A stretch of 64,000 nucleotides of DNA from Ctena decussata (taxonomy: Eukaryota > Mollusca > Bivalvia > Lucinida > Lucinidae): positions 90,964,638-91,028,637 of the forward strand of contig OZ022503.1 in the NCBI GenBank assembly GCA_963989385.1. Reading direction: 5' to 3'. The position numbers and the translations under genes are program-made. The notes beneath the pieces are model-generated. The model had not been told where the DNA came from, ran no database searches, and saw only the letters and a program-made list of their open reading frames with translations. This document shows, piece by piece, positions 9,201 through 18,343 of this stretch (the first letter of the stretch is position 1; every line of letters starts with the position of its first letter).

Positions 9201-11698
9201 GGTCCAGGTCACATGACCAACATGGCCACCACGCCCATATATGGTAAAAACCTTTAAAAATCTTCTTCTCCAGAACCATATGACCGATGGCCTTGAGACT
9301 TGGTATGTAGCATTGGGTACATGAGTACTATCAAGATTGTTCAAATTATGACCTTGTGTTGACCTTGACCTTTTTTACGGCAAGGTCAAATATGGGAAAA
9401 TGCTAGAACATGAGATTTCATGATAAGTTTTGAAGATTTTGGCCTAAAAATTGGTATATACAGTCATCTTAATGAGTACATAAAGATTTATGAGTACAAA
9501 AGGTCAAGGTCATTCTTTGACCTTTGACCCAGAACTCTCATATTTTGACAATTTCAAACAATCTCCTCAAAAACCACCGGGCCAATTGTGACCAAGTTTT
9601 ATATAGAGCCTCCAGGGGTTGAGGGAATGAAAAAAAATTCTAACGGTCCTGGTCACATGACCAGCATGGCCATTATACCCATATATGGTAAAAACCTTTA
9701 AAAATCTTCTTCTCCAGATCCAGTTGACCGATGGCCTTGAGACTTGGTATGTAGCATTGGGTACTTGAGTACTATCAAGATTATCCAAATTATGACCTTG
9801 TGTTGACCTTGACTTTTTTAACTGCAAGGTAAAAATATGGGAAAATGCTAGAACATAAGATTTCATGGAAAGTTTTGAAGATTTTTGCCTAAAAATTGGT
9901 ATATACAGTTGTCTTAATGAGGTCATGAAGAGTACAAGAGGTCAAGGTCATTTCTTGACCTTTGATCCAGATCGCTCATATTTTGACATTTTTAACAATT
10001 TCCTCAAAAGCCAAAGGGCCAATTGTAAACACATTTCATATAGAGCCTCCAGGGGTTGATTGAATAAAAATTTGGTCAAACGGTCCGGGTCACATGACCA
10101 ACATGGCCGCCATTACCACTTATGGTATAATTCTTTAATATTTTTCTTCTCCATAACCAATACACCTATGGCCTTGAGACTTGGTAAATAGAATGGAGTA
10201 CTAGAGTACCACCAAGACTGTTCAAATTGTGACCTTGGGTTTAACCTTGACCTTTTTTGCGGCATGGTCAAATATGGGAAAATGCTAGAACATAAGATTT
10301 CGTGGAAAGTTTTAAAGATTTTGGCCTAAAAATGGTATATATGGTTGTCTTAATGAGTACATGAAGATTTATGAGTACAAGCGGTCATGGTCATTCTTTG
10401 ACTTTTGACCTAAGACTCATATTTTGACAATTTCAGACATGATAAGAAAAAGCCACCTTGCCAATTGCCCAGGTGAGCGATTCAGGGCCTCATGGCCCTC
10501 TTGTTGAAGGGTTACCTTGCTAAGGGAACAAATAGGAAGTCACAAAAGTTGTTCCCCTTCATAAATATGCTGAAGAAAGATGGTAATATGTGGATGTTGT
10601 TGTTGTTGTTGTGTTATTGTTTAATGTCCACGGTAAACAGCTATGGTTATGTGGGGATGGTCAGTTAACCTGACCACACTATTCCTGGGCATGTTTAGAC
10701 CTAAGCCGTTAACCAGTACTAAGTGCACATACTTTCACCAGTAACTGACAACTGCCCTTCTTGATTCGGCGGAAGGAGAAATGAAAGTGGTCGGACCGGG
10801 TATCAAACCCAGGACCTCTGGCTTATTAGTCAGGCGCCCTACCCATTGACCTACATGCCCCGGGGGTAGTATGTGGATACACTCAGAGTAATTCCAAGAC
10901 AGTTTTCATTTTATATTATTGTAAAACTGGCTTGGGATGAGTGCAAATGTTAACTCATGTATAAGTTTCAGCAACTGGTCAGTGCATTTACTGATGTTTT
11001 ATTTCAGACCCTCATATAAAGAGAGAAAGGAGCTTGGCTGGGTAGGAAAGAAAGACAAAGCTAATAAGATGAGAAGGTACGGTATATTTGTGAAACTGTT
11101 GTGAATTTTCTTAATGGAAGATGATTATCCAAATTGTTGAAATAAGATCTCTAGACACAGAGGAAATGAATACTAAATGCTTGTTCCTACCTGTGGTAGT
11201 GATATAAAAATTCATTCATAATAAATGAAAAGTAGAAAAAAGAAATATAGAAAAAAAGTCCAGAAAAATTTTTCACCATTCATTAATAGTATTTATCAAA
11301 TGTGAATATTTTTTTTTTTTTTTTTTTGAGTCAGAAATAGGACTTTACTCCATCAGCTTGTTAAATACAAGTTATACTGTCACTTAGTCCAGATCCCTTC
11401 CAGGAATAGGATAGGAACTTTGTGATCATTATGGACATCCTGTCAGTCTTGTATTATTGTCAGTATTTATTTCATTACATGTTTTGGCCTTTCATTTACA
11501 AAGCCTCACTCCCTATTAAGATGATCAGGACAGCAAATATAAATGCATATACACATACAGATATTGTAGTGCTGTCAATAAGTTATTTTTGTCCCAGAAT
11601 AATGGATCATTATGGTACAAAATGATTTTGTTCAAAATAGATATACAGCTTTGAATGCTTCATGAATATGCTTTCTTTTTCATTTCAGAAAAAGATGA
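213..11698 (+). CDS. DDX27: DDX27 (DEAD-box RNA helicase), 3' part of gene, 8 exons
   Basis: Probable ATP-dependent RNA helicase DDX27 (Drs1 in yeast), a nucleolar DEAD-box enzyme known to act in 60S ribosome biogenesis and rRNA 3'-end processing. Coding exons seen: 213-295, 2132-2226, 3931-4134, 5019-5104, 5492-5612, 8202-8298, 11008-11076 and 11689-11698. They sum to 765 nt, i.e. 254 codons plus TGA, and all phases join in frame with GT/AG borders. The first exon carries helicase motif VI ([10 protein letters not shown]). The rest is the family-specific C-terminal tail: a charged coiled-coil-like stretch ending WFQTHKERL, a Lys-rich block, then [21 protein letters not shown] and [11 protein letters not shown], which match DDX27 tails, and a basic end MRRKR. 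The DEAD, SAT and other upstream motifs lie left of the window. Orthology is inferred from memory of the family; confidence is high because of the tail. Confidence 0.93.
416..803. mobile_element. palindromic MITE, GATCAG family, with nested insertion
   Basis: Long imperfect inverted repeat: TGAGCCGCGACACGAGAAAA at the left and its reverse complement at the right, with mirrored TCTGATCAGACTGGGC-type inner arms. Four other copies are seen (3469, 15901, 19031, 42754). This copy is split by a 138-bp element at 599-736. Confidence 0.85.
599..736. mobile_element. hAT-type MITE nested in another MITE
   Basis: Terminal inverted repeats of 17 bp (CACTGGCACTTGACCAA and its reverse complement), flanked by a perfect 8-bp target-site duplication GCCCAGGC (591-598 and 737-744). 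Paralogous MITE copies, e.g. the one at 3469, show the uninterrupted site GATGCCCAGGCTGATC. An 8-bp duplication is the hAT signature. The interior is an AT-rich palindrome around AGCAAGGAAA. Confidence 0.88.
804..2131 (+). other. rest of DDX27 intron 1
   Basis: AT-rich intron sequence with no gene, RNA or recognisable element apart from simple decay. No open frame resembles a known protein. Confidence 0.6.
2132..2226 (+). CDS. DDX27: DDX27 exon, end of RecA2 domain
   Basis: Acceptor TTGTTTTTCAAG, donor GGTAAGTTA. Translates to [20 protein letters not shown] and [11 protein letters not shown], the conserved end of the helicase core of DDX27. No start codon lies in the reading frame, so a simple ATG-based search overlooks it; it was found by looking for the expected sequence between motif VI and the tail. 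A palindromic MITE begins only about 35 nt after the donor. Confidence 0.92.
2262..2545. mobile_element. palindromic MITE, AAAGGAAAG family (intron 2)
   Basis: Centre is a near-perfect inverted repeat (CTCTTAAAGGAAAGAATTTG and its complement, about 2396-2449). Outer arms carry ATGGGTACACTTTT and GCTTCCCCTGAAAGTG. Same family at 8455-10575 (split), 11958, 15441, 18038 and 63358. Confidence 0.75.
2559..3468. repeat. T-rich low-complexity tract and plain intron sequence
   Basis: 2559-2723 is almost pure T on the plus strand, broken by a few G/C residues. After it up to 3468 there is ordinary intron DNA, with a small remnant of the AAAGGAAAG MITE family near 3145-3175. Confidence 0.8.
3469..3708. 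mobile_element. palindromic MITE, GATCAG family
   Basis: About 240 bp between TGAGCCACGACACAAGAAAA and GTGTCGCAGCTCA, with mirrored CAGATCAGCCTGGGCATCTG arms. It shows the empty form of the site where the element at 599 inserted. Confidence 0.85.
3931..4134 (+). CDS. DDX27: DDX27 exon, charged helical tail segment
   Basis: Acceptor TATATTTCAG, donor AAAGGTAAAT. Encodes [20 protein letters not shown] and continues as a Glu/Lys-rich helix to [15 protein letters not shown]. The WFQT motif after the charged helix is characteristic of DDX27 orthologues. Confidence 0.93.
4206..4455. mobile_element. palindromic MITE-like element
   Basis: Arms GTGATTTCCAACAATGTGG and its reverse-complement form near 4420-4440, with a near-perfect central hairpin GGCTCTGATCAGACTGCA around TATG at about 4357-4402. 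Different outer ends from the other palindromic families. The remainder of intron 3 (4456-5018) shows nothing recognisable. Confidence 0.6.
5019..5104 (+). CDS. DDX27: DDX27 exon, Lys-rich block
   Basis: Acceptor TTTTTTCAG, donor ACAGTAAGT. Encodes [20 protein letters not shown] then KKFEKTDKT, very basic and a likely nucleolar/nuclear localisation segment by analogy with the family. Confidence 0.9.
5492..5612 (+). CDS. DDX27: DDX27 exon, Ala/Lys-rich segment
   Basis: Acceptor GTATATTTCAG, donor AAAGGTTTGT. Encodes [20 protein letters not shown] followed by [20 protein letters not shown], corresponding to the 'ILKAQMFAERLAKRNRRAKR'-like region of vertebrate DDX27. The phase joins the next exon as an Ala codon. 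Confidence 0.88.
6011..6240. repeat. two tandem 115-bp units
   Basis: AGCCAAAATGTGGATTTAAG starts at 6011 and again at 6126; the two 115-bp units differ at only a handful of positions. Internal to the decayed hAT element. Confidence 0.9.
6700..6836 (+). pseudogene. BED-type zinc finger remnant of a hAT transposase
   Basis: Conceptual translation reads [30 protein letters not shown], an in-frame TGA, then [10 protein letters not shown]. The C-x2-C ... H-x3-C spacing resembles a BED zinc finger, the usual DNA-binding domain of hAT transposases, and it lies in an element with hAT-like ends. Broken by a stop and lacking any catalytic domain. Confidence 0.45.
7157..7356 (+). mobile_element. tRNA-derived SINE with perfect 14-bp duplications
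   Basis: tRNA-like head GCCCCGGTAGCTCAGTGGGT with A box, B box GGTTCGAGCCC, a body ending CTGAAATACTGTTGAAAAGG, and a CATC-repeat tail. Flanked by identical 14-bp ATCAGTTGTATGTC at 7143-7156 and 7357-7370. The 3' body resembles V-SINE-type elements of molluscs (RUDI-like, from memory). It is not a functional tRNA: the acceptor stem does not close. Confidence 0.9.
7371..8201 (+). other. remaining part of DDX27 intron 5
   Basis: AT-rich intron sequence. Nothing beyond short partial inverted repeats (e.g. CATTGATGTCATGACATTAC around 7640-7670) could be supported. Confidence 0.5.
8202..8298 (+). CDS. DDX27: DDX27 exon, [10 protein letters not shown] motif
   Basis: Encodes (A)[20 protein letters not shown] then [12 protein letters not shown], the most conserved C-terminal block of DDX27. 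The acceptor is a tandem NAGNAG (TTCCAGCAG): use of the second AG would start the exon at 8205 and remove one alanine without changing the frame. Donor AGGGTAAGA. Confidence 0.93.
8455..10575. mobile_element. palindromic AAAGGAAAG-family MITE split by a larger element
   Basis: Left half 8455-8556 (CTTAAGGAAAGAATTTG ... GAGTAGACCCCATTT) and right half 10505-10575 (GAAGGGTTACCTTGC ... AAAAGTTGTTCCCC) are the two parts of one MITE copy, as judged from the copies at 11958 and 15441. The 1.95-kb element at 8557-10504 sits between them. Confidence 0.6.
8557..10504 (-). mobile_element. satellite-bearing element, ~450-bp units, terminal hairpin
   Basis: Four-plus diverged tandem units of about 450 bp, each with ACATGACCAACATGGCC, CCATATATGGTAAAAACC, CTTCTTCTCCAGAACC and TGACCTTGACCTTTT. 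On the minus strand the units are followed by a GACGG microsatellite and a hairpin at 8588-8557 (AGCTC/GAGCT outer and GAGCC/GGCTC inner stems), then A-rich DNA. The other end has AGGGCC-TCAT-GGCCCT at 10484-10499. A sibling copy is at 12771. Architecture fits pearl / Helentron-associated non-autonomous elements (inference); no Rep or helicase gene present. Confidence 0.8.
10596..10864 (-). mobile_element. tRNA-derived SINE, second family, with 14-bp duplications
   Basis: The minus strand starts with a tRNA-like GTAGGTCAATGGGTAGGGCG and CCTGGGTTTGATACCCGG, followed by a body with CAGTTACTGGTGAAAGTATG and a CAA-repeat tail. Flanks GGTAATATGTGGAT (10582-10595) and GGTAGTATGTGGAT (10865-10878), one mismatch in 14. 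Related copy at 22943. Inside DDX27 intron 6. Confidence 0.85.
11008..11076 (+). CDS. DDX27: DDX27 exon, [11 protein letters not shown] segment
   Basis: Acceptor TTATTTCAG, donor AGGTACGG (a weaker donor). Encodes [20 protein letters not shown] then KMR, matching the penultimate DDX27 segment after FRAG. Confidence 0.9.
11689..11698 (+). CDS. DDX27: DDX27 terminal coding exon
   Basis: After the acceptor CATTTCAG only seven sense nucleotides remain: AG|A AAA AGA TGA completes Arg, then Lys-Arg-stop. Family members also end in a short run of basic residues (RRK-like), which supports this very short coding remainder. A 3' UTR of about 60 nt follows. Confidence 0.85.
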
Positions 11699-11740
11699 AA
11701 ACAGCAGAGATAAAGGAGACTTGCAATGAATTGTGAATTT

Positions 11741-11746
11741 AATAAA
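11741..11746 (+). terminator. DDX27 polyadenylation signal AATAAA
   Basis: AATAAA lies 42 nt after the DDX27 stop and is followed within 30-40 nt by a T/GT-rich stretch (TTATTTGTCTGGG), the expected layout for cleavage near 11760-11770. Confidence 0.75.
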
Positions 11747-11769
11747 AATTGATTATCAAACAAGTTATT

Positions 11770-11957
11770 TGTCTGGGTATCTCTAACCCTTGATTCACAT
11801 CTTTCCCAGGATATTACATAATGGTCATGTGCTGCTTGTGAGCACATCAATATTTTTTCCATTATGCACAACCCCAGGTAAGCCAGGGCACGACAGTGAC
11901 AGGCAATCTGCATTTTGTTAAGAGCAAGATTCAAGTCTTTTCGTTTTGTCATCTGAG
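11770..11957. other. intergenic start after DDX27
   Basis: Short spacer between the DDX27 3' end and the next MITE. Nothing recognisable. Confidence 0.5.
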
Positions 11958-12183
11958 TAAGGTGAATGCATGTTTATACGGCCATTTTTACAAAGGGGAA
12001 CAACTTAAATGGTTTCCTGTTAACTTTCCTGAAGGCCAAAGCCCTTCCAAAGTGGGGTCTACTCTTACAGGAAAGAATTTGCTCCTTGAAGAGCAAATTC
12101 TTTCCTTTAAGTGTTGAGCCCCATTCAGACAGTGAAAATGAAAATGCAGGAGTTGAGTCACCTGAAAGTGTACCAATTCACGT
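11958..12183. mobile_element. palindromic MITE, AAAGGAAAG family
   Basis: Ends AAGGTGAATGCAT and GAAAGTGTACCAATTCAC; centre GGGGTCTACTCTTACAGG mirrored by CCTTTAAGTGTTGAGCCCC around a TGCTCCTTGAAGAGCA loop. Confidence 0.8.
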
Positions 12184-12275
12184 TCTAGCCTTCACTGTGT
12201 AAAAGGTATGGCCTTGTAATCACTAGCTTCTCACAGCTTGACTGTGACATGTGAGAAAGCACAAACTGCTTGGAG

Positions 12276-12442
12276 TGAGTGAGGGAGTGAACTCGGGTTT
12301 AACGTCCCACCAACAACGAGGTCATATGGAGACGGGACCTCGGTTTAAAGTCTCATCCGAAAGATCGGAGAAGCGGGGGATCGAACTTGCCACCCCTGGA
12401 TTGGTAGTCTTGAGTGTTATCCACTACGCTACAGCTGCTCCT
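12276..12442 (-). mobile_element. short tRNA-derived SINE, third family, 13-bp duplications
   Basis: On the minus strand: AGCTGTAGCGTAGTGGATAA (A-box region), GGCAAGTTCGATCCCC (B box), then GACCTCGTTGTTGGTGGGAC and GTTAAACCCGAGTTCACTCC with a CACT-type tail. Exact 13-bp duplications AAACTGCTTGGAG at 12263-12275 and 12443-12455. 3' body shared with 62490-62607. Confidence 0.9.
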
Positions 12443-12770
12443 AAACTGCTTGGAGAGGGCATGTGTTTTCTTTAGAAGTATTCTGGCTGTCATCACCATG
12501 ACCATTGAAACATTCTGGAAAGTCTTTAAAATCTTTCTCCATCTTTGAGTTCAGTTAGTTCCACTTACCACAAATGGAACTTATATAAAGCTATTGTCTA
12601 AAGGAACATGAGCAGTCAAATTTGGGTCTACGTGGAACACAGTGCAGGCCCTCATCTAGGAATGTGATCAGAGTCCAAACCCTTTCTTGGGCATACTCGT
12701 CTAACGGTACAGTGTTTAATGTTCTATTCAATAGGGTGTGTGGGTAAACTGCATGTTTTTACAACTTTTT

Positions 12771-14730
12771 AGCTCACCTGAGCCAGAGGCTCCGGGGGAG
12801 CTTATAGGATGGTAAGGCTCCGTCGTCCGTCGTCCGTCCGTCGTCCGTCCGTCGTCCGTCCACAATTTCAAAAGACTTCTCCTCTGAAACCGCTGGGCCG
12901 ATTGTAACCAAATTTCATATAGAGCCTCCTGGGACCTTAGGAACGAAAAGTTGTTCAAACGGTCCTGGTCACATGACCAACATGGCCGCCATGCCCATAT
13001 ATGGTAAAAACTTGAAAAAATCTTCTTCTCCAGAACCAATAGGTCGATGGTCTTGAAACTTGGTATGTAGCATCGTGTACACGAGTACTACCAAGATTGT
13101 TCAAATTATGACCTTGGGTTGACCTTGACCTTTTTTACGGTAAGGTCAAATTTGCTTACTCATGCTTTTATATGGCAAAATGCTGCAACATACGATATCT
13201 TGGAAACTGTCGAAGATTTTGGCCTAAAAATTGGTACATACAGTCATCTTAATGACTACATGAAGATTTATGAGTACAAGAGGTCAAGGTCATTCTTTGA
13301 CCTTTGACCCAGAACTGTCATATTTTGACAATATCAAACAATCTCCTCAAAAACCACTAGGCCAATTGTAACCAAATTTCATATAGATCCTCCAGGGGTT
13401 GAGGGAATGAAAATTTGTGCATACGGTCCAGGTCACATGACCATCATGGCCACCACACCTTTATATGGTAAAAACCTTTAAAAATCTTCTTCTCCAGAAC
13501 CAGTAGACCGATGGCCTTGAAACTCGGTATGTAGCATTGGGTACTCAAGTACTATCAAGATTGTTCAAATTATGACCCTGGGTTGACCTTGACCTTTTTT
13601 ACGGCAAGGTCAAATATGGGAAAATGCTAGAACATGAGATTTCATGGTAAGTTTTGAAGATTTTGGCCTAAAAATTGGTACATAGAATCATCTTAATGAG
13701 TACATGAAGATTTTTGAGCACAAGAGGTCAAGGTCATTCTTTGGCCTTTGACCCAGAAATCTCAAATTTTGACAATTTCAAACAATCTGCTCTAAAACCA
13801 CTGGGCCAATTGAAACCAAATTTCATATAGAGCCTCGAGGGGTTGATGGAATGAAAATATTTTCTAACGGTCCTGGACACATGACCAACATGGCCGCCAC
13901 GCCCATATATGGTAAATACCTTTAAAAATCTTCTTCTCCAGAACCAATTGACGGATGGCCTTGAGACTTTGTAAGTAGCATTGGGTACTTGAGTACTATC
14001 AAGATTGTTCAAATTATGACCTTGTGTTGACCTTGACCTTTTGCAGCAAGGTCAAATATGGGAAAATGGTAAAACATAAGATTTCATGGAAAGTTTGGGA
14101 GATTTTGACCTAAAAAATTGGTATATACAGTTGTCTTAATGAGTTCATGAAGAATTATGAGTACAAGAGGTCAAAGTCATTTTTTTACCTTTGATCCAGA
14201 TTGCTCATATTTTTACATTTTCAACCATTTCCTCAAAAGCCAAAGGGCCAATTGTGAACACATTTCATATAGAGCCTCCAGGGGTTGATTGAATGAAAAT
14301 TTGTTCAAATGGTCCAGGTCACATGACCAACTTGGCCGCCATTACCACTTACGGGATAAATCTTTAATATTTTTCTTCCCCAGAACCACTACACCTATGG
14401 CCTTGAAACTTGGTAAATAGCATGGGGTACTAGAGTACCACCAAGACTGTTCAAATGGTGACCTTGGGTTTACCTTGACCTTTTTGCGGCATGGTCAAAT
14501 ATGGGAAAATGCTAGAACATAAGATTTCATGGAAAGTTTTGGAGATTTTGGCCTAAAAATGGTATATATGGTTGTCTAATGAGTACATGAAGATTTATGA
14601 GTACAAGTGGTCATGGTCATTCTTTGACTTTTGACCCAAAACTCATATTTTGACAATTTCAGACATGATAAGTATAAGCCACGTTGCCAATTGTTCAGGT
14701 GAGCGATTCAGGGCCTCATGGCCCTCTTGT
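12771..14730 (-). mobile_element. second copy of the ~450-bp-unit satellite-bearing element
   Basis: Colinear with 8557-10504 in the same orientation: hairpin at 12802-12771, GACGG microsatellite at about 12820-12860, four diverged units, and AGGGCC-TCAT-GGCCCT near the other end (about 14709-14724). It sits between T-runs (TTTTT at left, TTTTTTT at right), compatible with T/T insertion. Intergenic, about 1 kb after DDX27. Confidence 0.82.
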
Positions 14731-15440
14731 TTTTTTTACAAAGACAACTGAGAGATTTGGAAGATGAAGGCCTTCTTAAATGGGGTCTACTTTTATGGAA
14801 TTGTCCCTAGGTGGCACATTCTATCTTGAAAAACCTGTCCCCATTAAAAAGGGATGGCAGAATTGCCACCCCTTAAAGTGTAACTTTCAATGGTCAAATC
14901 TATATATTTGCAATGTTATTTCAATGCTTTGTTTCAAGCAGAATTTTTTAAAGCATCCAGTTTTATTGCTAAGTTTACGAACACATAAGACAGAACTCAG
15001 TCATTTCCTTTCTATGAAAATATGCTGCACCTGTGTTGATAAGCATACCCAATCACATGGTTTATACATCTCCTTTTCCACCTCAGTTGCTTGGAATAAA
15101 GTCTTTATGGGAAAACTTGATCATAAATGGGTATTAAATAAAACAGCAACAGAAAGAACATCCTTTTGTGTATTTTTATTGAAGTTATCTAATACAAAAG
15201 ACATTAAAATATAGTTTTAACATCATTCAATCTACAAGTATTCTAACACCAGGGCCCAGTATTAGTTATGTGACAAATTATTGGATAAAACATGAGACCT
15301 TGCATGGGAGTACAAGATGCAAGTGCTGAAAATGATAAAAAAAAATTTGTGGATGGTGCTTTTCTTTATCTTACTTTCTTTCTCATAATAGGGTCTTATT
15401 AGTTTTGCCTAAGGGAAGCAGTTCTAATACCCCACAAGAA
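14731..15440. other. intergenic spacer
   Basis: Contains a 144-codon open stretch (14780-15214) with no resemblance to a known protein and no gene-like context; considered chance. No element boundaries found. Confidence 0.5.
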
Positions 15441-15679
15441 ATGCTAAGGTGTATTGGTACACCTCCATGTTTTTTCACCGTTTTCACAAAGGAGAACATT
15501 TTTTGTGACTTCCTGTTTGCTTCCCTAGAAGACATACCGGTAGCCTTTCCTATATGAGGTCTACTCTTAAAGGACAGAATTTGCTCCTTGGGGAGCAAAT
15601 TCTTTCCCTTAAGAGTTGACTCCCATTCACGTGGGAGGATAAATGGAAGACAGTTGTTTCCCCTGAAAATTTGTATCCA
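15441..15679. mobile_element. palindromic MITE, AAAGGAAAG family
   Basis: Centre TACTCTTAAAGGACAGAATT mirrored by AATTCTTTCCCTTAAGAG around TGCTCCTTGGGGAGCA; outer arms TATTGGTACACC and CCCCTGAAAATTTGTATCC. Confidence 0.78.
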
Positions 15680-15900
15680 TTTATCAAAATGCTGCTTCAT
15701 ACCCACAATTAAGTTCTGGAGGTCTGAAATGATATTCAGACCATATGCATTTGATTATAAGCAGATCTGACCTATATCAGTTATGACACGTCGTACCAGT
15801 TCATTTCAGAACATTCTTTAACTTGCTCCATGCCAGTCCAACAATAGTAAAGGCATGTGCATACAAATGACTGTTGTGAAATGTGAACAGCTACTGATCA

Positions 15901-16118
15901 TGAATGACGAGAACCCGAAACAACATGTGCCCACAGTGAATACTCAAAATCAGAATGGGCAGCAGCCCAGTCTGATCAGAATCTTCATTGTCTGCAGGGA
16001 GACAGTGTAGACCCTTTAAGCGCACAGCAAAGACTCTGATCAGACTGGGCTGCTGCCCAGGCAGATCTGAGTCTTCACTGGGCACACATTTCACTTTGTT
16101 TTCTCCTGTTGCAGCTCA
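15901..16118. mobile_element. palindromic MITE, GATCAG family (diverged)
   Basis: Inner arms CAGCAGCCCAGTCTGATCAG and CTGATCAGACTGGGCTGCTG are a perfect inverted pair; outer arms decayed to TGAATGACGAGAACCC / CTCCTGTTGCAGCTCA. Confidence 0.8.
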
Positions 16119-18037
16119 AATTGTGATTTACAAATAGAGACAGGTTGGTCCAGCTGGAACATGCCTTCTCGAAATTTTGCAGAAAAGCAAGAGCCTGACC
16201 AGACCGAATGCATGCGAAAGGCACCGCCAGTATTTTCTTGTCATGTTCTCCCACACAGGGGCTCATGATTATAAAGTGTATTAAATTTACATTAAAGAAA
16301 TCGGCAACAATCTGTTTCCCATTCTGTACAATTTAAACATTAAACTGCTGTAGTTGTACAGTACACAATACCAGTAACATTTTTTTACCATGTTTTTCAG
16401 ATGAAAATGAGTTCTTAAAAAGGAAAAAGTGCAATTAAAGAAAACAGAATAACTAATGAGCTGTAGAAAACGAATTAGTTACTCTAGCATTTGAAATAAA
16501 CTATTAAGGGATCTAAACTAAAGCCGGTTTATGAAACCTGTGAAAGGTGCAGTATTAGTAAGAACTTAAGTTTTCTCTTGTGCCAGTCAATAGTAATATG
16601 CATCATAAAGATCCAACACCCAGTTTCTAATGTTGTCAAATTAAGAAAATCTGGAAAATGAGTAATGCTTTAAAGGGCATTTTAAACTGCAGCTTAATGT
16701 CAGAGCTCCAAATACAGTGAGATTTTAATCACAAATGGGAAATATGTTCCAGTATTTCTCCATGAAATGTATACTGTAGCCAGGCCATCATTAGAAATGT
16801 CTCACAGTGTATGTTCTCATTAGGAGCCACAATATACAGGCTTTTCTAATGAGAGACCACAACAAAGTTTTATGAAAAATGAAAAGAAAGGCATATCTTA
16901 ATTCAAAATTCTCACTACAAAGTTTTACTTATCAGTAACTCTGAATCTCCTTTTACTCATAAATATCTAAACTAGCACTTCCATCTTTAAGGTGTAATAA
17001 TATCCTTCTGCCATTTTTGCAAGGGAGATAACTAGTATTTATTTCCACTACAGAGTGATCTCCCTCTGAGGTGTAACCATTCTACTTAACTCTAGAGCAG
17101 TCTAAAATATATCCAGCAAAACCAATAACAGCATACATCAAGATGAGACAGCTCATTTTGAACTGTTTCATCCAGGTTTGCAAAGGCATCTACTTTTGAT
17201 TCTCCGAGAAGTTCTTCTTTTCAGAGGCCCTGATATGGTATGTATTTTAAGATAATTCTAAGATTTATTTCTCTCAATAATTCTCCACAAAAACATTTGT
17301 TGTGAACCCTACTTAGAACTATCTCACCAAGACAGTTCTAATGAGAAGGTCACAACAGCTTTTAATGGAGAAAAAAATCATCCCAGAATTATCAAGTACC
17401 TTATCATTCTGGGCTTCTGGGTTTTGAAAGGTTTTCTACAAATACACAGCTATAACTGAGCAGCAAGATGCATAAAGGGTCCTCAGCCCATGTGCTAACA
17501 GCACAGGGTCATATCAGCCTGCACAGATGTACAACCTGGTAAGGTTCTCTGCTGTTAGAACAGACTGTCATTACATACTAATGGTTCTAGCTACATTGCA
17601 GCAATGATCTTGTCTAACCAGAGAACACTTGTATGTACTTTGGATCCTTTATACATCTCTCTGATTCAAATACAGACACTAACACAGGACACCCACTGTT
17701 TTGTTCAGCAGTTCCAATATGAACATTTTTCAGTTCATACCTACCGTATCACCTTATCACATAAAATTAATACTTCTAGTACAAGAGCACTATCAAGGTA
17801 CAACAGCACTATCAAATGAAAGCAAGTAATTCTATAAATGTAGGACGGTTTTGTGTGGTAAAAATAAATATGATAAAAACTCAAATATAACAATGCATTA
17901 CTACGAAGTTGGCTGGACGGTTGTTTTATGTTCATGAATATAAATGTTTACAAATACATAAAATATCAACACCATTTTTACACAACTCGCAGGGCACCAG
18001 ATAAGTTTGGGTTTGGATGCTGATCCTCGGATTTTTG
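16119..18037. other. intergenic stretch with decayed palindromic remnants
   Basis: About 16691-16865 (CAGAGCTCC ... TCTAATGAGAGACC) and 17205-17400 look like degraded relatives of the CAGAGCTC palindrome family. The rest has no supported feature. Confidence 0.4.
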
Positions 18038-18343
18038 TTTCTTCATGTGTATGGGAACACCTTCATGTTTTTCTGCCATTTTTACAAAGGAGAACAACTT
18101 TTGCTGCTTCCTGTTTGCTTCCTTGGACAACGAAATCTTTTCAAAGTGGGATCAACTCTTAAGGGAAATAATCTGATCCAAGAGGATCTAAAAGGAAAGA
18201 ATTTGCTCCTCTTGGAGCAAATTCTTTAAGAATTTGCTCCAAGAGGAGCATATTCTTTCCTTTTAGAGTTGATCCCTAATTAGAGATGCAAAACTGAAAA
18301 TAGAAGAGTTGCTTTCCCTGAAAGTGTACCCATTCACCTTAAT
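18038..18343. mobile_element. palindromic MITE, AAAGGAAAG family, expanded core
   Basis: Outer arms TGTATGGGAACACC / GAAAGTGTACCCATTCACC. The central motif AATTTGCTCC...GGAGCAAATT is repeated, giving a compound hairpin at about 18190-18265 rather than a single one. Confidence 0.78.

Noticed and set aside
8560..9926. Recurrent similar peptides ([20 protein letters not shown]) on the minus strand
   Set aside because: They recur once per unit of the ~450-bp tandem repeat, always short and stop-bounded; they are translations of a non-coding repeat. The same applies at 12728-14012 and 57992-58340.
14780..15214. 144-codon open frame
   Set aside because: No recognisable domain or composition typical of coding DNA, no splice or promoter context, in repeat-rich intergenic DNA.
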